64,000 bases of DNA from Ignavibacteria bacterium (GTDB lineage: Bacteria; Bacteroidota; Ignavibacteria; Tepidaquicellales; Tepidaquicellaceae): positions 62,001 through 126,000 of the forward strand of contig JAQTLX010000002.1 of assembly GCA_028714695.1 (NCBI GenBank), given 5' to 3'. This document shows, in pieces, positions 16,062 to 26,246 of the stretch. The notes under the pieces were generated by a model. It had not been told where the DNA came from, did no database searches, and was given only the letters and a program-made list of their open reading frames with translations. Numbering within the stretch: the first letter of the stretch is position 1; each line of letters opens with the position of its first letter. The position numbers and the translations under genes were made by a program.

Positions 16062-17900
16062 ATGTGCGGAATTGTAGGTTACGTGGGCAAAAGAAATTCA
16101 TTGCCAATCATTCTTGATGGTTTAAAAAGAATGGAATACAGAGGATATGACTCTGCCGGTGTTTCTATCATAAACAGCGAAAATAAAATTATCAATTTTA
16201 AAAAAGCCGGGAAAGTAGATGAAATGAGTAAGTCCATCGATAAAGATATTTTTTCCGGTAATATTGGCATCGGTCATACAAGATGGGCTACACATGGTAT
16301 ACCGAATGATTGCAACGCTCATCCTCATTTTGATATGGATGATAATATAGTAATCGTTCATAACGGTATAATAGAAAATTATAAACAGATTAAAAGCAAA
16401 CTTGCCGATGAAGGGTATACGTTTAAGACTGAGACTGATACTGAAGTACTTGCAAATTTGATAAATTACTACTTTAAGCAGACAGGGGAATTCGAGAAAG
16501 CCGTCCGCCTTGCTTTAACAGACGTTAACGGAACATATGGAATAGCCTGTTTGTGCGCATCTGAACCCGATAAAATGATTATCGCAAGAAACGGGAGCCC
16601 TTTGCTTATCGGAATCGGCAACGATGAAACGATTGTATCCTCTGATGCATCCGCTGTAATCAACCACACCCGTAATGTTGTTTATCTTGAAGAAGGCGAT
16701 ATGGCAATAATAAAAGAAAACGGGTTCAAGATGAAAACAATATACGATGAAAGAATTTTCAGGGAAGCCAAAGAAATTGATTTCCTTATTGAGTCAATTG
16801 AAAAGGGCGGATATGATCATTTTATGCTTAAGGAAATTTGTGAACAACCTGATTCAATTCAGAATACATACAGAGGAAGAATAAATTTTGATACCGGTAT
16901 AACCAAACTCGGAGGTCTTGAAAGCGTTTTCGATAAAATGCTTAACGCGAAAAGGTTTATTATAACTGCATGCGGAACAGCCTGGCATGCGGGCCTCGTA
17001 GGCGAGTATATGCTTGAACAATACTGCAAAGTCCCGGTTGAAGTGGAATATGCGTCTGAATTCAGATACAGGCGTCCGATAATCAATCCTGATGATGTTG
17101 TAATCCTGATAAGCCAGAGCGGTGAAACGGCAGACACGCTTGCCGCGCTCAGAGAAGCAAAAAAATACGGTGCGACTACAATCGGCGTTGTTAACGTAAT
17201 CGGAAGTACTATTGCAAGGGAAGTCGACGCAGGTACATACGTCCATGCCGGTCCTGAAATCGGCGTTGCCTCGACTAAAGCATTCACAAGCCAGGTTATG
17301 TCTCTTGCCCTGATTACACTCATGCTTGCAGCCGAAAAGAAAACTATTTCAAAAGATTCTTTGAAGGAAATCGCTACCGAATTGAAATCGCTTCCCGGTA
17401 AAATTCAGAATATGATTGATATTAGGAATGAGTATAAAAAAGTTGCCGAACTCTTCAAAGACTCGCGTAATTTTTTATACCTTGGCAGGGGAATAAATTT
17501 CCCTGTTGCTCTTGAAGGTGCACTGAAATTGAAAGAAATATCTTACATACATGCGGAAGGATATCCCGCGGCAGAAATGAAGCACGGTCCTATAGCACTT
17601 ATTGACGAAAATATGCCTGTAGTATTTATTGCACCGAAAGACAGGATATACGAAAAAGTAATATCAAATATTGAAGAAGTAAGAGCAAGAAGCGGAAAGA
17701 TTATTGTTATTGCCACTGATGACGATAAGGACATAGGCTCATATGCCGACCATATTCTGAGAGTCCCAAGGTCAAGCGCTCTGTTTGCTCCTATACTTAA
17801 TGTGATACCGCTTCAGTTCCTTTCGTATTATATGGCGGTTGCACGCGGATGCAATGTTGACCAGCCGAGAAATCTGGCTAAAAGTGTAACAGTAGAATAA
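16062..17900 (+). CDS. glmS: Glutamine--fructose-6-phosphate aminotransferase (isomerizing)
   Basis: The 612-residue protein has the full GlmS layout. The N-terminal glutaminase begins MCGIVGYVG, so Cys becomes the nucleophile after Met removal, and contains the HTRWATHG and HNGIIENY motifs. Two SIS sugar-isomerase domains follow, with ITACGTAWHAG and ISQSGETADTLAAL, then LGRGINFPVALEGALKLKEISYIHAEGYPAAEMKHGP. The C-terminus ends RNLAKSVTVE. It makes glucosamine-6-phosphate for peptidoglycan and lipid A. A strong terminator follows. Confidence 0.97.
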   Translation: MCGIVGYVGKRNSLPIILDGLKRMEYRGYDSAGVSIINSENKIINFKKAGKVDEMSKSIDKDIFSGNIGIGHTRWATHGIPNDCNAHPHFDMDDNIVIVHNGIIENYKQIKSKLADEGYTFKTETDTEVLANLINYYFKQTGEFEKAVRLALTDVNGTYGIACLCASEPDKMIIARNGSPLLIGIGNDETIVSSDASAVINHTRNVVYLEEGDMAIIKENGFKMKTIYDERIFREAKEIDFLIESIEKGGYDHFMLKEICEQPDSIQNTYRGRINFDTGITKLGGLESVFDKMLNAKRFIITACGTAWHAGLVGEYMLEQYCKVPVEVEYASEFRYRRPIINPDDVVILISQSGETADTLAALREAKKYGATTIGVVNVIGSTIAREVDAGTYVHAGPEIGVASTKAFTSQVMSLALITLMLAAEKKTISKDSLKEIATELKSLPGKIQNMIDIRNEYKKVAELFKDSRNFLYLGRGINFPVALEGALKLKEISYIHAEGYPAAEMKHGPIALIDENMPVVFIAPKDRIYEKVISNIEEVRARSGKIIVIATDDDKDIGSYADHILRVPRSSALFAPILNVIPLQFLSYYMAVARGCNVDQPRNLAKSVTVE

Positions 17901-17910
17901 TTTTTATACC

Positions 17911-17947
17911 AAAGAAAAAGGGAGTTCTGGTGAACTCCCTTTTCTTT
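17911..17947 (+). terminator. Intrinsic terminator after glmS (possibly bidirectional)
   Basis: GGGAGTTC / GAACTCCC with a TGGT loop, flanked by an A-rich run before and a T-rich run after. It lies between convergent glmS and the minus-strand T9SS gene and could act in both directions. Confidence 0.85.
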
Positions 17948-17964
17948 TTACTAACTGTATGTTC

Positions 17965-20100
17965 TTATTTAACTACCATCATCTTTTTTGTACTCGAGAA
18001 ATTATCTGCGATGATTTTGTAGAAGTAAACACCGCTTGAAAGATTCGAAGCATTAAAGGTTGCCTCATATACTCCGGCTTTGTAATAACCATTCACTATC
18101 GATGAAACTTCCTTGCCTGATAAATCATAGACCTTCATCGTAACATTGCTGCTCTTCGGTATTTCAAATCTAATAGTTGTCGAGGGATTAAACGGATTCG
18201 GATAATTCTGTCCCAGCGTATATGTCTCCGGTATTGCAGTCCCGATATTCGAAACTCCTGAAACAACTTCTGATAAAGGTCTTCTCCATACGCCTAACCC
18301 GTTAAGTCCTATGAATACAGTCTGGTCATTCAGAACCGTAATACAAAAGACTTCCGATAACTGGGGTAAACCAAGATTGACTGAATAGAAATTTGCACCG
18401 CCGTTTTGTGATACGAAAATTCCATTATTGTAAGTCCCGGTAATTATCTTATTGCCGTTTTCATACGAATAAATTGAACGGATTTTTTTACCGTTAAGGG
18501 AATCATTTGATATTGAATTCCAGTTATCGCCGTTATTTGTTGAAACAAAGAGACCATTGAATCCCGCATATATTCTGCTGCCTGAAATATAAAGAGAACG
18601 TATATCGTATCCTGTCGGTAATCCGTTATTTATTGGAGTCCATGATGAACCTGACAGCGGATATCTGAATACTCCTCCATCAGCAGTTGCGGCATAGATA
18701 TAGGAGCCGTCATAATTCATATCCCAGACATTTAGATTTGTCAGTCCTGCATTGACTGCTGACCAGTTGGCGCCTTCGTTTACGCTTGTATATACTCCGC
18801 CTCCGAAACTGCCTGCATATAAAGTTGTGCCGATTTTTATTATTGCCTGAAAGTAATTTGTAGGAGTAAACGCATTTCCTATCCCTGTCCAGTTCGTACC
18901 GTCATTTACGGATTTGTAAATACCTGACGATGTAGCCGCATAGAGATTTGTTCCGTCATTTATCATGTCAAGAACATTGCTTAACGGCGGTAAACCTGAA
19001 TTTACCGTAGACCAGTTAGTACCGGAATTTATGGTTTTATATATCCCGTTTAATAATGTGCCGGTAAAAACATTCCCGTTTTTAACGCAAATAGTCCTGG
19101 GGGATGTGTTATATAAATTTGCTAATTGACTAAGCCAGTTAGAATAGTTTAATGAATAAAAGATTCCGTCACCCTGAGTTCCGATATAAATATAATTCGG
19201 AGCAGGTATGTATTGAATAGTAGAGACATACAAATTAGTCAGACCAACGTTAGCGGCAATCCAGTTAACTCCGTTATTGGATGTCTTGTAAACACCGCCG
19301 CCCTGAGTTCCTGCGAACAAATATGTGCCGTCATTTATCAAACAATTAATTGAGGAATTTCCAATATTGCCTGACGCATTCGTAAATGTAACACCGTTGT
19401 CGGTCGAAGAGTAAACTCCGGCTCTTGTCGCTACAAACAGAATTCCGGCCTTCACGTTTATTGAATATATCGCTTTGAAAGATGTAGCGAGACCGTTTGA
19501 ACTTACCATCCAGTTTGCGCCGTTATTTGTAGTTACTGCTATACCATCATTTGTTCCGGCATAAACATTCGAAGCATTGGAATAGAAACAATTTACAGTC
19601 AGACTTCCGGATGATAATCCGCTGTTTACAGATGTCCACATTGTACCGTTATTGGTCGAAAGAAAAATACCGGCACCGTTTGTACCTGCATAAAGATTCG
19701 TTCCGTTTGTTCCGAGAGAAATTATCGTTCTATTCGTCAGTCCTGTATTAACGGCGTTCCAGGAATTACCTTTGTTTGTTGAGATAAATACTCCTCCCGG
19801 CGTGTTTGGTACTTCGTATCCGCCGGCGAATAAATTATTACCTATAACCGCCAGCGCTCTTATGTCAAGTGTCGTCAAACCGTTGTTGGCTAAGTACCAT
19901 GCTGATCCTGTGCTCAATAATCCGAATACACCTCCATTAGTAGCTAAAAATGCATCATTTGACGAATTAAATACCTGCTGCCTAATAGTACCCCCAAGAG
20001 GTCCGTTTGACTGTATCCATTGAGATTGGGATATATTTGTTAACATGAAATATAGCAAAATCAATCCCGCGAGAAATACAGCTTTGTTCTGTCTTTTCAT
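17965..20100 (-). CDS. T9SS-secreted BNR/sortilin-type beta-propeller protein
   Basis: The 711-residue protein has a signal peptide (MKRQNKAVFLAGLILLYFMLTNISQSQ). It then has more than ten repeats of about 45 residues of the form 'LYAGT.G.GVY.S.NNG.NW..VN.GL', the pattern of BNR or sortilin-like propellers. The type A T9SS sorting domain is at the end: GQNYPNPFNPSTTIRFEIP, MKVYDLSGKEV, FNASNLSSGVYFYKI and a closing KKMMVVK. It should be surface-exposed or secreted. Function is unknown; proteins of this type are often adhesive or scaffold-like. No catalytic residues stand out. Confidence 0.85.
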   Translation of the reverse strand: MKRQNKAVFLAGLILLYFMLTNISQSQWIQSNGPLGGTIRQQVFNSSNDAFLATNGGVFGLLSTGSAWYLANNGLTTLDIRALAVIGNNLFAGGYEVPNTPGGVFISTNKGNSWNAVNTGLTNRTIISLGTNGTNLYAGTNGAGIFLSTNNGTMWTSVNSGLSSGSLTVNCFYSNASNVYAGTNDGIAVTTNNGANWMVSSNGLATSFKAIYSINVKAGILFVATRAGVYSSTDNGVTFTNASGNIGNSSINCLINDGTYLFAGTQGGGVYKTSNNGVNWIAANVGLTNLYVSTIQYIPAPNYIYIGTQGDGIFYSLNYSNWLSQLANLYNTSPRTICVKNGNVFTGTLLNGIYKTINSGTNWSTVNSGLPPLSNVLDMINDGTNLYAATSSGIYKSVNDGTNWTGIGNAFTPTNYFQAIIKIGTTLYAGSFGGGVYTSVNEGANWSAVNAGLTNLNVWDMNYDGSYIYAATADGGVFRYPLSGSSWTPINNGLPTGYDIRSLYISGSRIYAGFNGLFVSTNNGDNWNSISNDSLNGKKIRSIYSYENGNKIITGTYNNGIFVSQNGGANFYSVNLGLPQLSEVFCITVLNDQTVFIGLNGLGVWRRPLSEVVSGVSNIGTAIPETYTLGQNYPNPFNPSTTIRFEIPKSSNVTMKVYDLSGKEVSSIVNGYYKAGVYEATFNASNLSSGVYFYKIIADNFSSTKKMMVVK

Positions 20101-20253
20101 AAGTTTTGTATTAAGTTAAAATCTAATTAATGTAACAAAAAAATAAGAAATAAATTAAAGATAGATATATATTTCATCATATTTTTTATCATAATGATCA
20201 TATGATATATATCGTATGTTGTGAAGTAAAAGAAGCAACGGTCCTTTCTCCTA

Positions 20254-20269
20254 TCCGGATATATCCGGA
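20254..20269. repeat. Perfect 16-bp palindrome
   Basis: TCCGGATATATCCGGA is fully self-complementary. It sits directly beside the terminator hairpin at 20271-20299 and upstream of the T9SS gene that begins at 20100. It may be an operator or part of a compound terminator. Confidence 0.5.
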
Positions 20270-20270
20270 A

Positions 20271-20299
20271 AACCGCTTTACAAATATAATAAAGCGGTT
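20271..20299 (-). terminator. Terminator of the M14 carboxypeptidase gene
   Basis: A 10-bp stem AACCGCTTTA / TAAAGCGGTT encloses a nine-base loop. On the minus strand it lies 16 nt after the stop of the 20315-22075 gene and is followed by TTCC, so the T-run is weak. Confidence 0.6.
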
Positions 20300-20314
20300 C
20301 CCCAAAATCAACGG

Positions 20315-22075
20315 TTATTTTAAAAACATCATTTTTCGAACCTCAGAGTAATTTCCGGCTGTAAATTTGTAAAAGTATACGCCGCTCGGATATTTTGAAG
20401 CATCCCATTTAATGCTGTAACTTCCTTGTTTGTAGTTGCCGTTTGCGAGATTTGTAATTTCCTTGCCTGTTACATCGTATATTATAATTGAAACTTCTGA
20501 ATTTTCTCTGACGTCAAATTTTATATCCGTTTCGGGATTGAAAGGATTCGGATAATTTTGGTATAATTTGAAATTCTTAACCGTTAAATTTTCGTTTCCG
20601 GCTGATGTTGTAATGGGTCTTAAATAAACATCCTGATACGTTGTTGAATCGTATGCGGCTCTTATTCCCGAAATTGTTTTTGGATAATAATTCGGCGCTT
20701 TAAATGTAAAAGAATAAGTGCCGGGAGCAATCAATCTGTGATAGTCGCCGCAGATTGAATCCGAATAAATCCATGTTGTATCATTTTGTCCCGATACATA
20801 TACCTTCGATTTCAAAGGAGCACCGGTAACGGAATCCCTTACAATTCCACGGACTCCGTATAATGATTCATTTAAATAATTAATGAAAGATTTAAAGTTA
20901 CGCGCCCAGAATGTAGGTAATTGAGAAGCGGGGACCAATTTAGTTGACGAAATTTCCAGAGTTACTTCACGCCCTCCGTTAAAGAATGTCATGTAATCTT
21001 GTCTGCCGCCCGGTACTATATACCATGCAAAGCCGTTAACCAGTCCGGGAATATTCGGATAACCTAAATTGTCAACCATATATGACGGCGCAACGGCATG
21101 AACAGTATCGAGCCATCTTTTTCCGGCATGAATAAACCATGCATCATCGGGATGAAGTGCGGCTTTATGGTCCCACGGATAATTGAATACCTCTGATCCT
21201 CCGTGGAAGTTCATAGAAAGTGTGAAATTGTATTGTGCAAACTGATTCATGCTGGCAATTGTTTCAATTGTCCATGCATTACCGTCAGGATGCTGACCGG
21301 CTACCGGACCCGGGAAATTTCTGTTAGGGTCAATACCGTTCGCGTTGTATCTCCATGCATTGTTTACTGAATTATCTCCGCCGTGGTACGTACCATCGGG
21401 ATTTGCAAGCGGGCAAATCCAGATTTCGCAGTTTTTTACGAGTTCGGTAATTCTTTGATTATTTCCGTTTCCGCTTAATAATGTATCTATCAGCCTGAGC
21501 ATTAGCACATATCCTGTAGTTTCATCACCGTGCATTGAAGAAGAATACATCAATCTGGGTTTGGGCTTCCTTGTGTTTACGCTGTCGCTTATAACCGCAA
21601 ATAACAACTGCCTGCCCTGAACAGTACTGCCGATATTGACAATCCTGCATTGGTTCGGGTAGTTCGCAGCAAAATTATTCATCATTGTTACATATGCCGG
21701 ATAAGTCGGGTAAACGTCCCATGCCATAATTTCCTTTATATTGTCCGACATTTTTTCGTTGCCGTCGCCGGGATGTTTTAATAATGCGAAATCAATATTT
21801 TGTGCCGCGAAATAATCCATCTCTTTTGCCGATGCATAAGCGTATACTTCAAAAAATATTATTTTATCTATTACGTTGTCTATTGAAATATGTCTTCCAA
21901 GTTCGTTTATCCTGTCTTTAGAATTAATAGTGAATTTGAAATACAATTCACCTTTGGTCTTCAAATTATATTCAACTTTGTCTTTTTGGGAATTGAAACT
22001 TTTTAATTCCTGGGAAAATGACTGTGACGAAAATATAAACGTCAGGAGAATCAGCAGAGGTAAGATTTTGTTCAT
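20315..22075 (-). CDS. T9SS-secreted M14 family zinc carboxypeptidase
   Basis: The 586-residue protein has a signal peptide (MNKILPLLILLTFIFSSQSFSQ) and an N-terminal region of about 100 residues like the prodomains of this group. The M14 catalytic domain (about 115-400) has zinc ligands HGDE in SSMHGDETTGYV and the later His in SMNFHGGSE. It also has the substrate-binding NRNFPG and the catalytic Glu in REVTLEISST. A carboxypeptidase-regulatory-like beta domain (GVRGIVRDSVTGAPLKSKVYV) follows, then the type A T9SS domain (YQNYPNPFNPETDIKF ... RKMMFLK). It should trim C-terminal residues from peptides outside the cell. Confidence 0.92.
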   Translation of the reverse strand: MNKILPLLILLTFIFSSQSFSQELKSFNSQKDKVEYNLKTKGELYFKFTINSKDRINELGRHISIDNVIDKIIFFEVYAYASAKEMDYFAAQNIDFALLKHPGDGNEKMSDNIKEIMAWDVYPTYPAYVTMMNNFAANYPNQCRIVNIGSTVQGRQLLFAVISDSVNTRKPKPRLMYSSSMHGDETTGYVLMLRLIDTLLSGNGNNQRITELVKNCEIWICPLANPDGTYHGGDNSVNNAWRYNANGIDPNRNFPGPVAGQHPDGNAWTIETIASMNQFAQYNFTLSMNFHGGSEVFNYPWDHKAALHPDDAWFIHAGKRWLDTVHAVAPSYMVDNLGYPNIPGLVNGFAWYIVPGGRQDYMTFFNGGREVTLEISSTKLVPASQLPTFWARNFKSFINYLNESLYGVRGIVRDSVTGAPLKSKVYVSGQNDTTWIYSDSICGDYHRLIAPGTYSFTFKAPNYYPKTISGIRAAYDSTTYQDVYLRPITTSAGNENLTVKNFKLYQNYPNPFNPETDIKFDVRENSEVSIIIYDVTGKEITNLANGNYKQGSYSIKWDASKYPSGVYFYKFTAGNYSEVRKMMFLK

Positions 22076-22150
22076 ATAAAAAGTGTATTTAAAATTTATA
22101 TAATGAACAATTTACTAAAAATTCATGTTTGTTGTAATGAAGTTTTTAAT

Positions 22151-22200
22151 GTACACATAATAAAGAATTAAAAAATTATGAAAAAAATCTTCATGTGTAC
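22151..22200. repeat. Inverted repeat in the atpD upstream region
   Basis: GTACACAT (22151-22158) and ATGTGTAC (22193-22200) form a perfect 8-bp inverted repeat with a 34-nt AT-rich spacer. It lies 77 bp upstream of atpD. Its role is unknown. Confidence 0.35.
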
Positions 22201-22210
22201 TGCTTTCTAA

Positions 22211-23698
<1,488 letters not shown>

Positions 23699-23712
23699 AT
23701 ACGACGGAAGTT

Positions 23713-24123
23713 TTGGATAAAATATTAGATATTGAAATATTAAGTCCGGAAAAGATGGTTTTCAGAGGCAGCGGAAAAGTTGTTACCGTCCCCGGAGTAA
23801 ATGGTTTGTTTCAGGTCTTATATATGCACGCTCCGATGGTTTCAATGTTTGAAACGGGAATAATAACCGTTGAAGACGATAAAAACGAGAAAATAAACTT
23901 CTCTACACGCGGCGGTGTTGTTGAAGTACTCGATAATAAAGTTACTATACTCGCCGATGCCGCGGAAGCAAAAAGCGACATAGACGTAGAAAGAGCAGAA
24001 AAAGCCGCGCAAAGAGCAAACGAAAGACTCGGCTCAAAAGATAAAGGCATCGACAGGGAAAGAGCAAAACTCTCTCTGCACAGAGCCAGAATAAGATTAA
24101 AAGTAGCAGGTGTCTTAAAGTAA
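23713..24123 (+). CDS. atpC: F1Fo ATP synthase subunit epsilon
   Basis: The 136-residue protein follows atpD. The N-terminal beta sandwich has IEILSPEKMVFRGSGKVVTVPGVNGLFQVLYMHAPMVS, and the C-terminal pair of helices contains AEKAAQRANERL and ERAKLSLHRARIRLKVAG. It begins with TTG at 23713, with GGAAG just upstream; no ATG is available that would keep the conserved N-terminal strand. It couples the rotor to F1 and inhibits wasteful ATP hydrolysis. Confidence 0.93.
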   Translation: MDKILDIEILSPEKMVFRGSGKVVTVPGVNGLFQVLYMHAPMVSMFETGIITVEDDKNEKINFSTRGGVVEVLDNKVTILADAAEAKSDIDVERAEKAAQRANERLGSKDKGIDRERAKLSLHRARIRLKVAGVLK

Positions 24124-24163
24124 AATAAGTTATTAAGTTCTTAAAAAGATTATATAGTCAGCA

Positions 24164-24235
24164 GGGGATGTAGCTCAGGGGTAGAGCAACTGCCTTTTAA
24201 GCAGTGGGTCGGAGGTTCGATTCCTCCCATCCTCA
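24164..24235 (+). tRNA. tRNA-Lys (anticodon TTT)
   Basis: The 72-nt cloverleaf has acceptor GGGGATG paired with CATCCTC (one G-T pair), a D arm GCTC..GAGC, anticodon stem ACTGC/GCAGT with loop CTTTTAA (anticodon TTT), and a T arm GGAGG-TTCGATT-CCTCC. CCA is not encoded. An accessory region starts right after it, so it may be an integration site, though no second copy of its 3' end was found. Confidence 0.95.
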
Positions 24236-24321
24236 CAAGAAAGGTTCATTATCGAAAGATTTTGAGCCTTTTTTATTTTCTATTGTCATTTGAAAGTTAC
24301 CCATCTGAATTAAAAAGTTAC

Positions 24322-24639
24322 TTATAAGTTACCGATTATTAAAGTTGTATCCTTTGTAATACTGACATTATTCAAGTATAACTCAAAATTCGTGTATTGA
24401 TTAACCAGCACAAATCTGAAATCATAATTACCGTTCTGGATTGTGAATTTTGTAATATTTGTATCCTGAATAATGACATTATTATTTGCCATTACTTCAA
24501 TTAAGTTTGTACCTGTAATATTATTTGTTATCTGAATTGAACTTTGAGGAATTGACTGAATTGGATTTTGATTATTGCTGCAACCTGCAATTGTTAAGAT
24601 TATTGCAAATGCAATTAATAGATTAGATAAATTTTTCAT
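24322..24639 (-). CDS. Small secreted lipoprotein, unknown function
   Basis: Starting from the ATG at 24639, behind a good GGAG ribosome site eight bases upstream, the product has 105 residues. Its lipoprotein signal MKNLSNLLIAFAIILTIAGC is followed by a Thr/Asn-rich beta domain (ITNNITGTNLIEVMANNNVIIQDTN). An ATG further upstream would add 13 basic residues. It is in the island after the tRNA, on the same strand as two other small genes. No family was recognised. Confidence 0.65.
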   Translation of the reverse strand: MKNLSNLLIAFAIILTIAGCSNNQNPIQSIPQSSIQITNNITGTNLIEVMANNNVIIQDTNITKFTIQNGNYDFRFVLVNQYTNFELYLNNVSITKDTTLIIGNL

Positions 24640-24687
24640 TTTGAATCTCCGTTTAAGTTTAATATAAATAGTCTTCATTTTTATTTT

Positions 24688-24894
24688 TTATTGCAAATCG
24701 ATAAAATTTATTACATCCTGAATACTAGACGTAACATGACATAAACTAGCAACTAAACTCCAATCTTGATTTATTGTCTTTAATATCTTTGCGGATTTGT
24801 TTAGTTGTTTTAATTGTCTATCAAGAATTTTGAAATACTTTTCTGCCTTAATTTCAGGTTCCGTTTTTACCTTTTTTTGTGATTTGGTTTTCAT
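24688..24894 (-). CDS. Small Lys-rich hypothetical protein
   Basis: This 68-residue product is basic at the N-terminus (MKTKSQKKVKTEPEIKAEKY) and helical afterwards (FKILDRQLKQLNKSAKILKTI). It contains no membrane segment or known motif. It lies between two similarly oriented small genes, perhaps as an operon. The coding status is moderately supported by context only. Confidence 0.4.
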   Translation of the reverse strand: MKTKSQKKVKTEPEIKAEKYFKILDRQLKQLNKSAKILKTINQDWSLVASLCHVTSSIQDVINFIDLQ

Positions 24895-24924
24895 TGTCTT
24901 GGGTTTATAGTTTATAAAAGTTTG

Positions 24925-25218
24925 TTAGAATTTTACTGTGTAATAGATTTTTATTTGGTTAAAAGATTGGCTAACATAAATATCGTTAATTACATTTTTC
25001 GTGGTAAGTAATGTGTACAAAAAGTTTGCTAATGAATTGATTTCTTTTTTCAGTTCTGGATAACTAATTGAATCTGCAAGGGTTTTGTAAATTTGGAGAC
25101 CTGCAAAGGTATCTTTTGTTTTATAACCCTTTTTTTCTGCTTTTTCTTTTTCTTCTTTTTTCATTTTCAAAACCTTTCTTTTATTTGTTCTTGAATCTAT
25201 TGTAAACATAGAGACCAT
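24925..25218 (-). CDS. Small hypothetical protein
   Basis: The 97-residue product has a charged N-terminal helix (KMKKEEKEKAEKKGYKTKD), a helix around ELKKEINSLANFLYTLL and a C-terminal beta strand (FNQIKIYYTVKF). A GGAG is 16 nt before the ATG, rather far. No family recognised. It is the first of three small minus-strand genes after tRNA-Lys. Confidence 0.4.
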   Translation of the reverse strand: MVSMFTIDSRTNKRKVLKMKKEEKEKAEKKGYKTKDTFAGLQIYKTLADSISYPELKKEINSLANFLYTLLTTKNVINDIYVSQSFNQIKIYYTVKF

Positions 25219-25468
25219 TTTTTATGATATCAATCTCCGAAAAAGCGGGGGATTTCTTACATTAAAAAGTTTGATTTATATGTTTGTGGTAAGTATATCG
25301 GATTAAAAACCTCCTCGGTACCAATAAAATAATTATCGCTAATCCTGAGGTATCTGTGAGCAAATAGGGGCATTATATAGTGTATATTTGCGTTTTTAGA
25401 ACTTAAAAACCAGCTTTTTTAATAATATTATTATTGGTAATATGACTTAATAACAAACCAATTTATTT

Positions 25469-26140
25469 ATGCAAAAAAACAAGGATGCATTATCGCAGTA
25501 TATTCGTTTTGGATTAATCAGATTGTACAAAAATGATTTGTTGGAGATTATCAAAATACTTTCTAAAAATCTGGAAGAATTAAAAATTGAAATCAATGAT
25601 TACATTCTTGAAGAAAACGAAATTAGTAAATTTGATAATCACGAAAGCTATAAGATTACATTATCCGCGAAAAAATACAGTGAACCTGATAAAAAAGATT
25701 TTGAATCTATCAGGATATATTTACATAAGGATTCTTCATATATAAGTATAAGCAATATTGAAGTAGTAGAGTTAATGGGTGTTGCTAAAAGTATTGAGGA
25801 TATTTTAAGAAAAAATGAAAAACTTAAAATAGCAAGAGAATATTTAATAGGTTATTTGTTTTCATATGGTGTTTTATCAGCTATAATATCTATTTTTATT
25901 GTATCAAAAACTAAAATTGGTTTTATTGATACTGTTTATTTTGCAATGGGTGTATATATCATATTAATGATTATAGGCGTATATGTATATATAATTTCTG
26001 AAACAAAGCATAGCAAAATATTTTTTTGCGAAAAAGATAACGTTTCTTTATTCAATAAACATAAACGTAGAATCTGGGATGTGATTTTAGTGTTAATCGG
26101 AGTAATTGCTACATTAATTTTGCAGAAAATGTTTTCATAG
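25469..26140 (+). CDS. Membrane protein of unknown function beside a HEPN-like gene
   Basis: The 223-residue protein has a soluble N-terminal half (about 1-120) with helices and beta strands (ESYKITLSAKK, FESIRIYLHKDSSYISISNIEVVEL). Three hydrophobic segments follow: LIGYLFSYGVLSAIISIFIV, VYFAMGVYIILMIIGVYVYII and VILVLIGVIATLILQKMF. A soluble sensor domain plus C-terminal membrane segments is common in anti-phage and effector modules, but no motif identifies one here. The HEPN-like gene follows 106 bp downstream on the same strand. Confidence 0.6.
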   Translation: MQKNKDALSQYIRFGLIRLYKNDLLEIIKILSKNLEELKIEINDYILEENEISKFDNHESYKITLSAKKYSEPDKKDFESIRIYLHKDSSYISISNIEVVELMGVAKSIEDILRKNEKLKIAREYLIGYLFSYGVLSAIISIFIVSKTKIGFIDTVYFAMGVYIILMIIGVYVYIISETKHSKIFFCEKDNVSLFNKHKRRIWDVILVLIGVIATLILQKMFS

Positions 26141-26246
26141 GACTTTTTTGAGTATCCACTAAAACTTATAATTCAACTTCTGCAAAAAAATATCTACTAA
26201 TTCAACGGACCCAAGAAGTTTTCAACTATCATTTTTAATATATTAA

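Noticed and set aside
16859-17323. 154-residue minus-strand frame over glmS
   Set aside because: Fully antisense to conserved glmS sequence; composition follows the complementary codons.
24236-24321. att-site duplication of the tRNA-Lys 3' end
   Set aside because: I looked for the T-arm/acceptor end elsewhere to about 32 kb and saw no second copy by eye, so integration at the tRNA is not supported directly.
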